DNA of 21,548 nt from a virus, in IMG/VR virus record IMGVR_UViG_3300029448_000223, positions 9,943 to 31,490 of that record; one strand, written 5' to 3'. Positions 1 to 6,433 of the stretch are shown piece by piece. The position numbers and the translations under genes were made by a program. Below the pieces are notes generated by a model, which ran no database searches, had not been told where the DNA came from, and saw only the letters and a program-made list of their open reading frames with translations. Position 1 is the stretch's first letter, and every line of letters starts with the position of its first letter.

Positions 1-317
1 TTACAAGAAAAGATAGACCTATAAGTACATATATAAACACATTAGATAAATGTGTATTACAAGAGATTTTAAATGATTTCAGGTCACCTGTAAAAAGGTA
101 TGAGGGTGAATTTTACAAAAATGATAGTGATGAAACACCATTATATTTTTACAATAAATTGTGGATTAATTTTGGCACAACAATTTTACAAGAACCAGTT
201 TCTGCGATTATAGATGAAATGGAGTATAATGTAAAACAAAATTTATATAGAATTGTAATGCACCTTCCAAATGCTGATGATGACCAAGCAGCATTTAGTT
301 TATATGAAATTGACTAA
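1..317 (+). CDS. 3' end of an unidentified protein (partial)
   Basis: An open frame enters from the left edge (first full codon at base 3) and ends with TAA at 315-317, giving about 104 C-terminal residues. The visible part is mixed alpha/beta-like, fairly acidic towards the end (ADDDQAAFSLYEID) and has no transmembrane segment or motif I recognise. It lies on the same strand as everything else. It is separated from the next gene by 39 bases that hold a palindrome, a T-run and a TAnnTTTG promoter element, so it probably ends a transcription unit. I cannot assign a function. Confidence 0.6.
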   Translation, partial: TRKDRPISTYINTLDKCVLQEILNDFRSPVKRYEGEFYKNDSDETPLYFYNKLWINFGTTILQEPVSAIIDEMEYNVKQNLYRIVMHLPNADDDQAAFSLYEID

Positions 318-323
318 ATATTT

Positions 324-345
324 TTTTCAATTGAAAATTTTTTTT
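324..345 (+). terminator. Weak AT-rich terminator and/or operator palindrome
   Basis: TTTTCAATTGAAAA at 324-337 is a perfect 14-base palindrome, followed directly by eight T (338-345). Read as RNA it gives a 5-bp stem (UUUUC/GAAAA) with an AAUU loop and a U-tract, a weak intrinsic terminator for the gene ending at 317. The same palindrome lies just upstream of the -7 element at 345-352, so it could also be an operator, for example for the small HTH protein encoded at 618-830. The sequence alone cannot separate these readings. Confidence 0.4.
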
Positions 346-352
346 ATATTTG
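345..352 (+). promoter_or_regulatory. Bacteroidota-type -7 element, leaderless
   Basis: TATATTTG matches TAnnTTTG at all fixed positions. Its last G (352) is followed by four bases and then the ATG at 357, so the predicted transcription start falls on or next to the start codon. No TTG lies at the usual -33 distance; the nearest (331-333) leaves a gap of only 11 bases. Confidence 0.55.
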
Positions 353-356
353 ATTT

Positions 357-614
357 ATGTTATTGAAGAATATTTTAGAGGGTTGGGGAAATTGGACATT
401 AAATCAATTCAAAATACTTGATCCTAATATTGTTCAAATGTCAAAGATGAGATTGCTCATTTGTGATATTTGTGATATTAGAAGTGGTCATATATGCAAC
501 CCAACAAAACAAGGGGTAAATGTTAAAACTAAAGAAATAAAAAACGGTTGTGGTTGTGCAATACCACCTAAGACACTTTCCCCATCTTCTAAATGTCCTT
601 TAGATAAATGGTAA
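357..614 (+). CDS. Small Cys-rich putative zinc-binding protein
   Basis: This 85-aa protein has six cysteines: C36, C39 (CDIC), C47, C65, C67 (GCGC) and C80. The C-terminal part reads GCGCAIPPKTLSPSSKCPLDKW-like, i.e. a GCGC pair followed by a CPLxKW ending. This matches a small, uncharacterised Cys-rich family I recognise from phages of Bacteroidota; the spacing suggests one zinc ribbon or knuckle. Residues 1-30 carry no cysteines. It is the first gene behind the promoter at 345-352 and is read together with the HTH gene that starts 3 bases after its stop. A nine-base tandem repeat (TGTGATATT twice) encodes CDICDI. Metal binding is inferred from the cysteines; the biological role is unknown. 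Confidence 0.75.
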   Translation: MLLKNILEGWGNWTLNQFKILDPNIVQMSKMRLLICDICDIRSGHICNPTKQGVNVKTKEIKNGCGCAIPPKTLSPSSKCPLDKW

Positions 615-617
615 AAT

Positions 618-830
618 ATGGTAAATATAAACACGAATCTCTATAAATTTAAACATGAATTTAGAGATGAATTAGACCGCTTAGGTCTTAAAAAGAAAGA
701 TGTAGCAGAAAAGTTAGAAATGACTATGCCTACACTTAATTCAAAAATTGAAAAACCTTTTACACTTACAATAAAAGATGTTCAAAATTTGAAAGAATTA
801 GAATTTAAATTAGAAACAATAAATATTTAA
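618..830 (+). CDS. Small XRE/Cro-like helix-turn-helix protein
   Basis: This 70-aa protein is almost entirely one helix-turn-helix domain. The first helix lies around residues 9-22, the HTH core is LKKKDVAEKLEMTMPTLNSKI (about 24-44), and a supporting helix follows around 52-62. The pattern 'VAEKLEMTMPTLNSKI' is typical of phage Cro/XRE regulators. It is likely a DNA-binding regulator of the early block. Its stop overlaps the next start by one base (TAATG at 828-832), which suggests translational coupling to the annealing protein gene. A perfect 14-base palindrome at 324-337, upstream of this transcription unit, is a candidate operator, but that link is inference. Confidence 0.7.
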   Translation: MVNINTNLYKFKHEFRDELDRLGLKKKDVAEKLEMTMPTLNSKIEKPFTLTIKDVQNLKELEFKLETINI

Positions 831-1291
831 TGGAATCAATAAAGATTAAAGGTAAGGACTATATACAAGTCCACGAAAGAGTTGCTGAATTAAGGAGAAA
901 TCCTTTATACAAAACTCTTACTATTGAAACTGAAATAGTCGAAAAAAACTATTCAGAACTCACAGGTGATATTGTTAAAAACGATAAAGTTGTTGGTAAA
1001 AAAACAACAAAAGTTTTAGATGCAATTATCATCAAGTGTGTGATTCGTAACAAAGATGGAAATGTTGTTTCATCAGGTTATGCACAAGAAGAAAAAGCTA
1101 CTGGTTTTGTAAACGAAACAAGTTTTGTTGAAAATTGCGAAACATCAGCAGTTGGTCGTGCTTTAGGTTTTCTTGGAATTGGAATTAAAGATTCTATTGC
1201 AAGTGCAGATGAACTTGTTGTTGCTATTAGCAAACAAAAGAAATCTACAACTCAAAATAAAAAAAAAGTTGAACATATAAATCAAATATAA
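830..1291 (+). CDS. Putative single-strand annealing protein (Rad52/ERF-like)
   Basis: 153 aa. The N-terminus has GKDYIQVHERVAELRRNPLY, followed by beta-rich segments (residues 30-90) and the signature ENCETSAVGRALGFLGIGI (101-119), then a Ser/Lys-rich tail. The 'ENCETSAVGRALG...GI' block marks a phage family usually placed near Rad52/ERF single-strand annealing proteins. Such proteins coat ssDNA and pair complementary strands in phage recombination. Context supports this: an SSB-like gene follows after one base and an exonuclease lies just beyond, the classic trio. The family resemblance is from memory of the motif and has not been searched. An alternative is an ssDNA-binding accessory protein without annealing activity. 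Confidence 0.6.
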   Translation: MESIKIKGKDYIQVHERVAELRRNPLYKTLTIETEIVEKNYSELTGDIVKNDKVVGKKTTKVLDAIIIKCVIRNKDGNVVSSGYAQEEKATGFVNETSFVENCETSAVGRALGFLGIGIKDSIASADELVVAISKQKKSTTQNKKKVEHINQI

Positions 1292-1292
1292 T

Positions 1293-1592
1293 ATGGCAAA
1301 TAAAGCTATTTACATAAAAGGAATAAGCATATTCAAACCACATCAAAATGCACCTGACTTTGTAAAAGGTCAAGGATTTATAACACCAAAGGTGTTGGTG
1401 AATTTTGTAAAGGAGAATCCAAACATTTTAACGAGTGAATATGATGGTAACAAACAAATACCTATTCAATTAACCCAAAATGATGATGGTGGACTATCGT
1501 TAAAATTTAACGACTTTGTACCTAATAAAAAGGAAGTCAAAACAGAATCTATACCTGTGAGAGCAGAGCAAGATGATGACTTACCATTCTAA
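1293..1592 (+). CDS. SSB-like single-stranded DNA-binding protein
   Basis: 99 aa. Residues 3-75 are predicted to be beta-rich (IYIKGISIF, GFITPKVLVNFV, IPIQLTQNDDGGLSLKF), compatible with a small OB-fold. The C-terminus ends DDDLPF, nearly identical to the DDDIPF acidic tip through which bacterial SSB recruits partner proteins. The protein is shorter than cellular SSB and its core is not clearly SSB-like by eye, so the assignment rests on the tail and on the context between an annealing protein and an exonuclease. A strong intrinsic terminator begins 3 bases after the stop, so this gene ends a transcript segment. Confidence 0.65.
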   Translation: MANKAIYIKGISIFKPHQNAPDFVKGQGFITPKVLVNFVKENPNILTSEYDGNKQIPIQLTQNDDGGLSLKFNDFVPNKKEVKTESIPVRAEQDDDLPF

Positions 1593-1595
1593 CTT

Positions 1596-1621
1596 AAAGG
1601 GGGTTAATCACCCCCTTTTTT
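1596..1621 (+). terminator. Intrinsic terminator after the SSB-like gene
   Basis: AAAGGGGG (1596-1603), loop TTAATCA, and CCCCCTTT with a T-run to 1621 form a GC-rich hairpin followed by seven T. It lies inside the early block, between the SSB-like gene and the exonuclease genes. No clear TAnnTTTG element follows it. It may therefore act as a partial terminator that reduces downstream expression. Confidence 0.85.
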
Positions 1622-1632
1622 AATACAATATT

Positions 1633-1752
1633 ATGAATGAACATATATTATACAATAATGTAATTGCAAATCTTACAAAGCAATTAGAAGAAAAAGAAAA
1701 AGAAATAAAAGAACTTAAAAATGAAAATAGAAAACTTAGAAGTAAAAAATGA
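1633..1752 (+). CDS. 39-aa coiled-coil micro-protein
   Basis: ATG at 1633 opens a 39-codon frame ending TGA at 1750-1752. Residues 12-37 (IANLTKQLEEKEKEIKELKN and the following ENRKLRSKK) have leucine/isoleucine at heptad positions and dense Lys/Glu, i.e. one coiled-coil helix. It starts 11 bases after the terminator hairpin and its last 32 bases overlap the start of the exonuclease gene in another frame, so translation of the two may be coupled. No family is recognised. It could be a small dimerisation or adaptor peptide, or a leader peptide that helps ribosomes enter the exonuclease gene. Confidence 0.5.
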   Translation: MNEHILYNNVIANLTKQLEEKEKEIKELKNENRKLRSKK

Positions 1753-2515
1753 TAGTATTGAGGAGTACCACTCAAAAGATTCAATTTCAGCAAGTAGTTT
1801 GAAATACATAGCTGAGAAATCAGTTTGGCACTATCTAAATCGCAAACCCATTAAGACAACTAAATTTATGACAAGGGGTAATGCCGTACACACAATTTGT
1901 TATGAGGGAATTGAAGCGTTTAAAAAAGAATATTATGTTCTTCCAAAACTTGATCTAAGAAAAAAAGATGACAAAGAATTAAAAGCAATGTTAATTGAAA
2001 AGAATAAAGGAAAGGTGGCTTTAGATGAAGATGAGGATAATATTATACGAGGAATCCATAAGAACTTTAATAGCAACGACAAGGTTAAAAAATGGACAAA
2101 AGGTAAAATTGAAGTTTCTCATTATGGAACTTATCAAGGCATACCAGTTAGAGTTAGACCTGATTGTATGGGTGATGATTGGATTAGTGATATAAAAACT
2201 TGTCAAGATAGTTCACCTGAAAAGTTTATATATGACATAAAATCAAGAAACTATCATATACAAGCTTGGTTCTACTGCTTTATGTTGGGCATTGATCCAT
2301 CAAGATTTAGATTTATAGCTTGTGAAACAAATCACCCATTTGGTGTTGAGGTCTATAAATTAGATGATGTTTTTATTGAGAACGCAGAAATCGATTTTAA
2401 AAGGGCATTTACCTTTTGGAAACTTTATATAGAAAAGGGTATTCAAACTGGTTATCAATCACAAGATTTTGATGATGATGGTACAATTATTTTAAAAGGT
2501 TGGAAAAAAAGATAA
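1721..2515 (+). CDS. RecE/Cas4-like PD-(D/E)XK exonuclease
   Basis: 264 aa. The motifs of the RecB-family nuclease fold are visible in order: GNAVH with H57; D148 in RVRPDCMGDD; the DIK core (D157, K159); and QAWFY (Q181, Y185), the Q-x3-Y helix typical of RecE/Cas4-type exonucleases. The N-terminus (SISASSLKYIAEKSVWHYL) resembles the phage 'exodeoxyribonuclease VIII-like' family. It likely resects dsDNA ends to give single strands for the annealing protein encoded at 830-1291, with the SSB-like protein protecting them. The start lies within the preceding micro-gene, and its 3' end is followed after 17 bases by the DnaA-IV/VRR-NUC gene. Confidence 0.8.
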   Translation: MKIENLEVKNDSIEEYHSKDSISASSLKYIAEKSVWHYLNRKPIKTTKFMTRGNAVHTICYEGIEAFKKEYYVLPKLDLRKKDDKELKAMLIEKNKGKVALDEDEDNIIRGIHKNFNSNDKVKKWTKGKIEVSHYGTYQGIPVRVRPDCMGDDWISDIKTCQDSSPEKFIYDIKSRNYHIQAWFYCFMLGIDPSRFRFIACETNHPFGVEVYKLDDVFIENAEIDFKRAFTFWKLYIEKGIQTGYQSQDFDDDGTIILKGWKKR

Positions 2516-2532
2516 AATATAAAAATTACAAA

Positions 2533-3207
2533 ATGAAAGATTTAAAGACAATAAAAGGTATAGTAAATGAATACTTTGAGATTAACATATCTAATAAATC
2601 AAGGCAAAGAGAATATGTTGATGCAAGGGGCATTTATTATAATTTATCTCGTGAATTAATACCTGGTGCAACATTTGAAAAGATAGGAAAGTCGGTAAAT
2701 TTAAATCACGCTACGGTGGTTAATGGAATGAAACAATTCAATTTCTTACTTGAATATGATAAACCAACCCAAAATAATTACTTAACTTTAAAGGGTATAT
2801 GTTTAAAAAATATAGATAAATTGGCAAATCCATTTGAAAAATATTTAAGTAAAGAGGATAAGTTGCAACATAGTGTGATTGAATATGTAGGGTTTAATTA
2901 CCCTGATGTTTACATTATACATTGTGCTAACGAGGGAAAAAGAAGTCCTTTTGAAAGATTTAAGTTTAAATATTTAGGTGGCAAGGCAGGCGTTCCTGAT
3001 ATTTTAATATTTAGAGCAGGTGGTAATGGTAGATATGGTCTTGCCATTGAATTAAAAGTTGGATATAATAAGCCAACTGATAATCAAAAAAAAGCATTAG
3101 AAAAATTGAGAAAAGAAAACTGGGAGTGTCATTGGACAAATGACTACGATAAAACTATTGAAATTATAGAACAATATTTATCCAAACCCAACGATGCAGA
3201 AATATAA
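2533..3207 (+). CDS. DnaA domain IV-like / VRR-NUC nuclease fusion
   Basis: 224 aa from the ATG at 2533; an upstream in-frame TTG at 2500 would overlap the previous gene and is less likely. Residues 1-76 resemble DnaA domain IV, the origin-binding HTH: KSRQREYVDARGIYYNLSRE (22-41) followed by FEKIGKSVNLNHATV (48-62), where NHATV stands in for the DHTTV-type recognition signature. No AAA+ ATPase domain is present. Residues about 105-215 form a VRR-NUC nuclease: GVPD (153-156), ELK (173-175) and Q185, matching the G-x-PD...E-x-K...Q pattern of Holliday-junction/flap nucleases. A short linker joins the two. It could bind phage DNA sequence-specifically and nick or resolve structures there. The combined role is inference. 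Its end overlaps the next gene by 14 bases. Confidence 0.75.
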   Translation: MKDLKTIKGIVNEYFEINISNKSRQREYVDARGIYYNLSRELIPGATFEKIGKSVNLNHATVVNGMKQFNFLLEYDKPTQNNYLTLKGICLKNIDKLANPFEKYLSKEDKLQHSVIEYVGFNYPDVYIIHCANEGKRSPFERFKFKYLGGKAGVPDILIFRAGGNGRYGLAIELKVGYNKPTDNQKKALEKLRKENWECHWTNDYDKTIEIIEQYLSKPNDAEI

Positions 3208-3445
3208 GATGGTTTATTGGTCAGAATCTAAACAAAGAATTCGATATACAGTAGTTCATAATTTTGAGGACTTTGAGAATTATGATTATATCGGTGCCTT
3301 AACAAAAGTTGAGTTTGATTTATTAATTGAAGCATTATTTATTAAGTTTCAAGATGAAGAAATTTCATTTGAAGATGTTCAATTGATGTATGATCGATTA
3401 AGAAAGTTTTGTAATGAAATAAAAAACATTACCGAAAACCTATAA
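3194..3445 (+). CDS. Hypothetical protein, 83 aa
   Basis: Starts inside the last codons of the DnaA-IV/VRR-NUC gene (14-base overlap), so the two are probably translated together. Residues 1-27 are basic and polar with several aromatics (MVYWSESKQRIRYTVVHNFEDFENY). Residues 38-80 look like two amphipathic, acidic helices. There is no zinc motif, signal peptide or transmembrane segment. I do not recognise the family. Position in the replication block suggests an accessory protein of replication or recombination, but that is only context. Confidence 0.6.
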   Translation: MQKYKMVYWSESKQRIRYTVVHNFEDFENYDYIGALTKVEFDLLIEALFIKFQDEEISFEDVQLMYDRLRKFCNEIKNITENL

Positions 3446-3452
3446 ACATTAA

Positions 3453-4136
3453 ATGAAAAAAAGCTATTATGCCATCATACCTGCATTTGTCAGATATGAC
3501 CAAACACTAACCCCTAATGCCAAATTATTGTATGGCGAAATTACTGCCCTATGTAATGAAAAAGGTTTTTGTTTTGCAAGAAATAAATATTTTGCTGACC
3601 TATATGGTGTGAAAACAAGATCAATTACTGATTGGATTGCACAATTAAAAACTGCAGGATATATAAAACTTAAAATGACTTATAAAGAAAATTCAAAAGA
3701 AATAGAGAGCCGAGAAATATACATCACAAATTTTCGTGAGGTAGTGAAAAAAAATACACCCCCTATGGAAAATATTCACCAGGATAATATATATAATAAT
3801 ATAAATAATAATACATTAGAATATAAAGAAAAGAAATATTCAGATATGGTTTTAAAATCATTTCAACCTATTTGTGAGTTATTTCCAATTCAAACACAAC
3901 CAAAAACACAAGCAGATAAAAACACTTGGCTTGATTGTATCGATAAACTTGAAAGGTTAGATGGATATTCACCAAGAAAAGTTTATTACATAGTTCAAAA
4001 AGTTAGATTAGATGATTTTTGGAAAAACAATTTTTTAACCATTTTAAAATTAAGAAAGAAAAACAAAGATGGTTTGAAGTACATCAACCTATTCGAAGCC
4101 AAGTTTGGTAAGAATTTAAAACAAATGAATATATGA
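3453..4136 (+). CDS. Winged-helix replication initiator-like protein
   Basis: 227 aa. Residues 5-75 (YYAIIPAFVRYDQTLTPNAK followed by LLYGEITALCNEKGFCFARN and KYFADLYGVKTRSITDWI) are the helix-turn-helix domain common at the N-terminus of phage initiator/DnaD-like proteins. A polar, Asn-rich linker (about 105-125) is followed by a mostly helical C-terminal part (about 130-225). Such proteins bind the phage origin and help load the helicase, here probably the primase-helicase encoded at 4750-6423. The linker is encoded by a 30-base A/T-only stretch, reminiscent of phages whose origin lies inside the initiator gene. The stop overlaps the next start (ATGA at 4133-4136). Other HTH roles cannot be excluded. 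Confidence 0.65.
   Translation: MKKSYYAIIPAFVRYDQTLTPNAKLLYGEITALCNEKGFCFARNKYFADLYGVKTRSITDWIAQLKTAGYIKLKMTYKENSKEIESREIYITNFREVVKKNTPPMENIHQDNIYNNINNNTLEYKEKKYSDMVLKSFQPICELFPIQTQPKTQADKNTWLDCIDKLERLDGYSPRKVYYIVQKVRLDDFWKNNFLTILKLRKKNKDGLKYINLFEAKFGKNLKQMNI
3770..3842 (+). other. Candidate replication origin / DNA-unwinding element
   Basis: Within the initiator-like gene, 3784-3813 contains only A and T. It is flanked by two copies of AAATATTCA (3770-3778 and 3834-3842) in the same orientation. An AT-only tract with flanking repeats inside an initiator gene recalls origins of lambda-like phages. The whole genome is AT-rich and only two short repeats are present, so this is a weak candidate. 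Confidence 0.2.
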
Positions 4137-4438
4137 GTAAAAAGAATAAACATCAAATAAGAAAAGAACAACCTGTTTTTTCAGGAGTTCTAAAATACTT
4201 TCCTAAAGCTATTAAATATGTTTCTAAAGTAAGCTACATTGGAAATGAACAACACAATCCAGGAACACCACTTCATTGGGATAGAGAAAAATCAAAAGAT
4301 GAATTAGATGCTTGTGTAAGACATCTTATAGATCATACAGAAGAACCAATAGATGATGATGGACTTTTACATCTTGGTAAAGCTGCTTGGAGAACACTTG
4401 GTGCATTGGAGAAATTTTTAGAACAAGAAGATGAATAA
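4133..4438 (+). CDS. dATP/dGTP diphosphohydrolase-like protein (DUF5664/MazZ-type)
   Basis: 101 aa. The sequence carries the hallmarks of the small phage family called dATP/dGTP diphosphohydrolase N-terminal domain: KYFPKAIKYVSKVSYIGN (21-38), H41-NPG, LHWDREKSKDELDA (47-60), HLIDH (64-68), a DDDG stretch (74-77) and H80-LGKAAWR. Several His/Asp/Glu residues are placed for metal binding on a helical bundle. Relatives hydrolyse purine dNTPs to dNMP and pyrophosphate; the best-known one, MazZ, supplies the 2-aminoadenine pathway. No PurZ-like gene is present in this window, so DNA modification cannot be concluded. It overlaps its neighbours by 4 and 8 bases, in line with nucleotide metabolism inside the replication operon. 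Confidence 0.7.
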   Translation: MSKKNKHQIRKEQPVFSGVLKYFPKAIKYVSKVSYIGNEQHNPGTPLHWDREKSKDELDACVRHLIDHTEEPIDDDGLLHLGKAAWRTLGALEKFLEQEDE

Positions 4439-4760
4439 ATCACTTGTAAAAGAATTAAAAGTAAAAGCTGAATCTACTGCTGAAAAATTCTCCATTAGTA
4501 AAAGAGAAGGAAACTTTAACAATGAAATATTTAAGGTACTTGAAATAATTCCAATGTCCGATCATACTGCAACTGTTATAATGAAAAAAAATACTGGTAA
4601 AAAAGCTGCATTCTTTTTTTATTATCTCAATCGTGGAATGTCAAAGGGTTGGCATTATTTTGTACCAACTGATTCGCATATTTTAGGTATGCAATCATTT
4701 AATTTTTATAAATTAGAAGTTGAAAGGAATAATTATAAAGAAAACTTTAATGAAAGATAA
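4431..4760 (+). CDS. Hypothetical protein, 109 aa, in the replication operon
   Basis: The protein has a basic N-terminal helix (residues 2-25) and then beta-rich, aromatic-rich segments: IFKVLEIIPMSDHTATVIMK (33-52) and AFFFYYLNRGMSKGWHYFVP (60-79), ending in a short charged helix. There is no transmembrane segment of convincing length and no catalytic motif that I recognise. It overlaps the gene before by 8 bases and the primase-helicase by 11, so it is embedded in the replication operon and probably co-expressed with it. Its compact beta-rich pattern would fit a small DNA- or nucleotide-binding domain; this is a guess. Confidence 0.6.
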   Translation: MNKSLVKELKVKAESTAEKFSISKREGNFNNEIFKVLEIIPMSDHTATVIMKKNTGKKAAFFFYYLNRGMSKGWHYFVPTDSHILGMQSFNFYKLEVERNNYKENFNER

Positions 4761-6423
4761 ATTTTTAGAATTTGGAATTGACATTGGTTTTAAAACTGGT
4801 GAGTTCCACACTACTTGTCCAAAGTGCAGTAGTACAAGAAAAAAGAAAACCGAAAGGTGCTTATCCATAAATGAACCAAAAGGTTTATTCAACTGTCATC
4901 ATTGTGGATATAGTGGTAATGTAAATCTTCAACAAAAGAAAGATTATGTAAGACCAATAGAGGTAAATGCTGATTTATCAGAGAAAACTTTAAAGTGGTT
5001 TGCTAAAAGAGGTATATCCGAAACCACAATAGTAAATTGGAAAATTACTGAATCTACAGAGTATTTTCCACAAGTCAAAAAGGAAAGAATAGCAATCAAC
5101 TTTAATTACTATCGTGAAAAACAATTAATAAATATCAAATATCGTGATGGTCAAAAGAATTTTAAGCTATTTAAAGATGCTGAATTAATCTTTTATGGTC
5201 TTGACAATATCAAAGAAATGGAAAAGATTTACATTGTTGAGGGCGAAATAGATGCTTTGTCTTTACACGAAGCAGGTCTTTATAGTGTTTGTTCAGTTCC
5301 TAATGGTGCATCTAAAGGATCACAACGATTAGAGTATCTTGATAATTGTTGGGAATACTTTGTAGATAAAACCGAGATTATATTATGCACAGATAACGAC
5401 CAAGCAGGATTATCACTTCGAGGTGAACTTGCAAGAAGATTTGGACAAGGTAGATGTAAGTATGTAGAATTTGGCGATTATAAAGATGCTAACGACATAT
5501 TAATCAACAAAGGTGCAAGTGAACTTCGAGAAGTTGTTAGTAAAGCAAAGAACTTTCCGATTGAAGGTGTACTAAATATTAACGATATTTGGGATAGTGT
5601 TTTAAACTTTAATGAGAATGGAATCAAGAATTATAATGTGCGATTGGGAAACTCTAATGAGTATTATAACATTAGCTTCGGAGAATGGACTGTATGCACA
5701 GGGATTCCCAATGCAGGAAAGTCCGATGTCATCGACCAAATATGTGTTAATCTTGCATTACAAGAAGATTTTCGAGTAGCAATGTTTTCACCTGAAAGCT
5801 ACCCTTATGAATCGCATATTAAAAGGTTAGCGAATAAGGTAAATGAGAAAGAATGTACCACCCAAGATTTAAACAATACAAAAGATTTTATTGAGGAACA
5901 CTTTTTCTTTGTTCGAATAGACATCGAAAACTTAACCCTAAAAGGCATTTTAGATGCTTTTAAGCAACTTGTATTCCAAAAAGGTGTAAATATATGTGTG
6001 ATTGATCCATATAATATGTTAGACCATTCTGCTCAACGAGATTTCACTTATGTTGGAAAACTACTATCTGAGATTACACAGTTCTGCCAACAAACAAACA
6101 CCCATTTGTTTTTAGTAGCACACCCAAGAAAGATGGAAAGTGTTGATGGAAAATATAGAGTCCCCAACCCCTATGATATTTCTCAATCAAGCGACTTTTT
6201 TAACAAGGCATATAACTGTATTACTGTTTATCGTAATCTTGGACAAAAAACTATTTACGGAAGTGATAGTGTACAAGTATATGTTCAAAAGGTTAAGAGA
6301 AAAGAAAATGGCAAACAAGGCGATTTTATGGTTGCACCTGACTTTCAAAATGGGGGTGTTTATAAAGAAATAGATAAGGACATTCAAAGGTTTGAAGTAA
6401 TAAAAGATAATATACCTTTTTAA
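4750..6423 (+). CDS. TOPRIM primase-helicase (T7 gp4 / Twinkle-like)
   Basis: 557 aa from the ATG at 4750; an in-frame TTG at 4720 lies inside the previous gene and is not preferred. An N-terminal zinc ribbon has C23, C26, C49 and C52 (CPKC...CHHC). The TOPRIM catalytic parts follow: YIVEGEIDAL (E164, D168) and CTDNDQAG (D215, D217). The C-terminal RecA-fold helicase has GIPNAGKS (318-325, Walker A), E349 in FSPES (catalytic Glu position), CVIDPYN (D419, Walker B) and FLVAHPRK (H458). It should unwind the fork 5'-3' and synthesise primers. This is the bifunctional layout of T7 gp4, so no separate DnaG-type primase is needed. No DNA polymerase gene is in the window. Confidence 0.93.
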   Translation: MKDKFLEFGIDIGFKTGEFHTTCPKCSSTRKKKTERCLSINEPKGLFNCHHCGYSGNVNLQQKKDYVRPIEVNADLSEKTLKWFAKRGISETTIVNWKITESTEYFPQVKKERIAINFNYYREKQLINIKYRDGQKNFKLFKDAELIFYGLDNIKEMEKIYIVEGEIDALSLHEAGLYSVCSVPNGASKGSQRLEYLDNCWEYFVDKTEIILCTDNDQAGLSLRGELARRFGQGRCKYVEFGDYKDANDILINKGASELREVVSKAKNFPIEGVLNINDIWDSVLNFNENGIKNYNVRLGNSNEYYNISFGEWTVCTGIPNAGKSDVIDQICVNLALQEDFRVAMFSPESYPYESHIKRLANKVNEKECTTQDLNNTKDFIEEHFFFVRIDIENLTLKGILDAFKQLVFQKGVNICVIDPYNMLDHSAQRDFTYVGKLLSEITQFCQQTNTHLFLVAHPRKMESVDGKYRVPNPYDISQSSDFFNKAYNCITVYRNLGQKTIYGSDSVQVYVQKVKRKENGKQGDFMVAPDFQNGGVYKEIDKDIQRFEVIKDNIPF

Positions 6424-6433
6424 AAAAAAAATT

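Noticed and set aside
4133-4438. Claim of a 2-aminoadenine (Z) genome
   Set aside because: Only a MazZ-like domain is present, which is widespread; PurZ and a Z-type polymerase are not in the window.
2500-4749. TTG starts at 2500 and 4720 for the fusion nuclease and the primase-helicase
   Set aside because: Both lie inside the preceding gene, and an ATG in a good A-rich context follows shortly (2533, 4750).
3178-4869. DnaA-box-like sequences TTATCCAAA (3178) and TTATCCATA (4861)
   Set aside because: Each has one mismatch to the consensus, they are far apart, and such near matches are expected by chance in AT-rich DNA.
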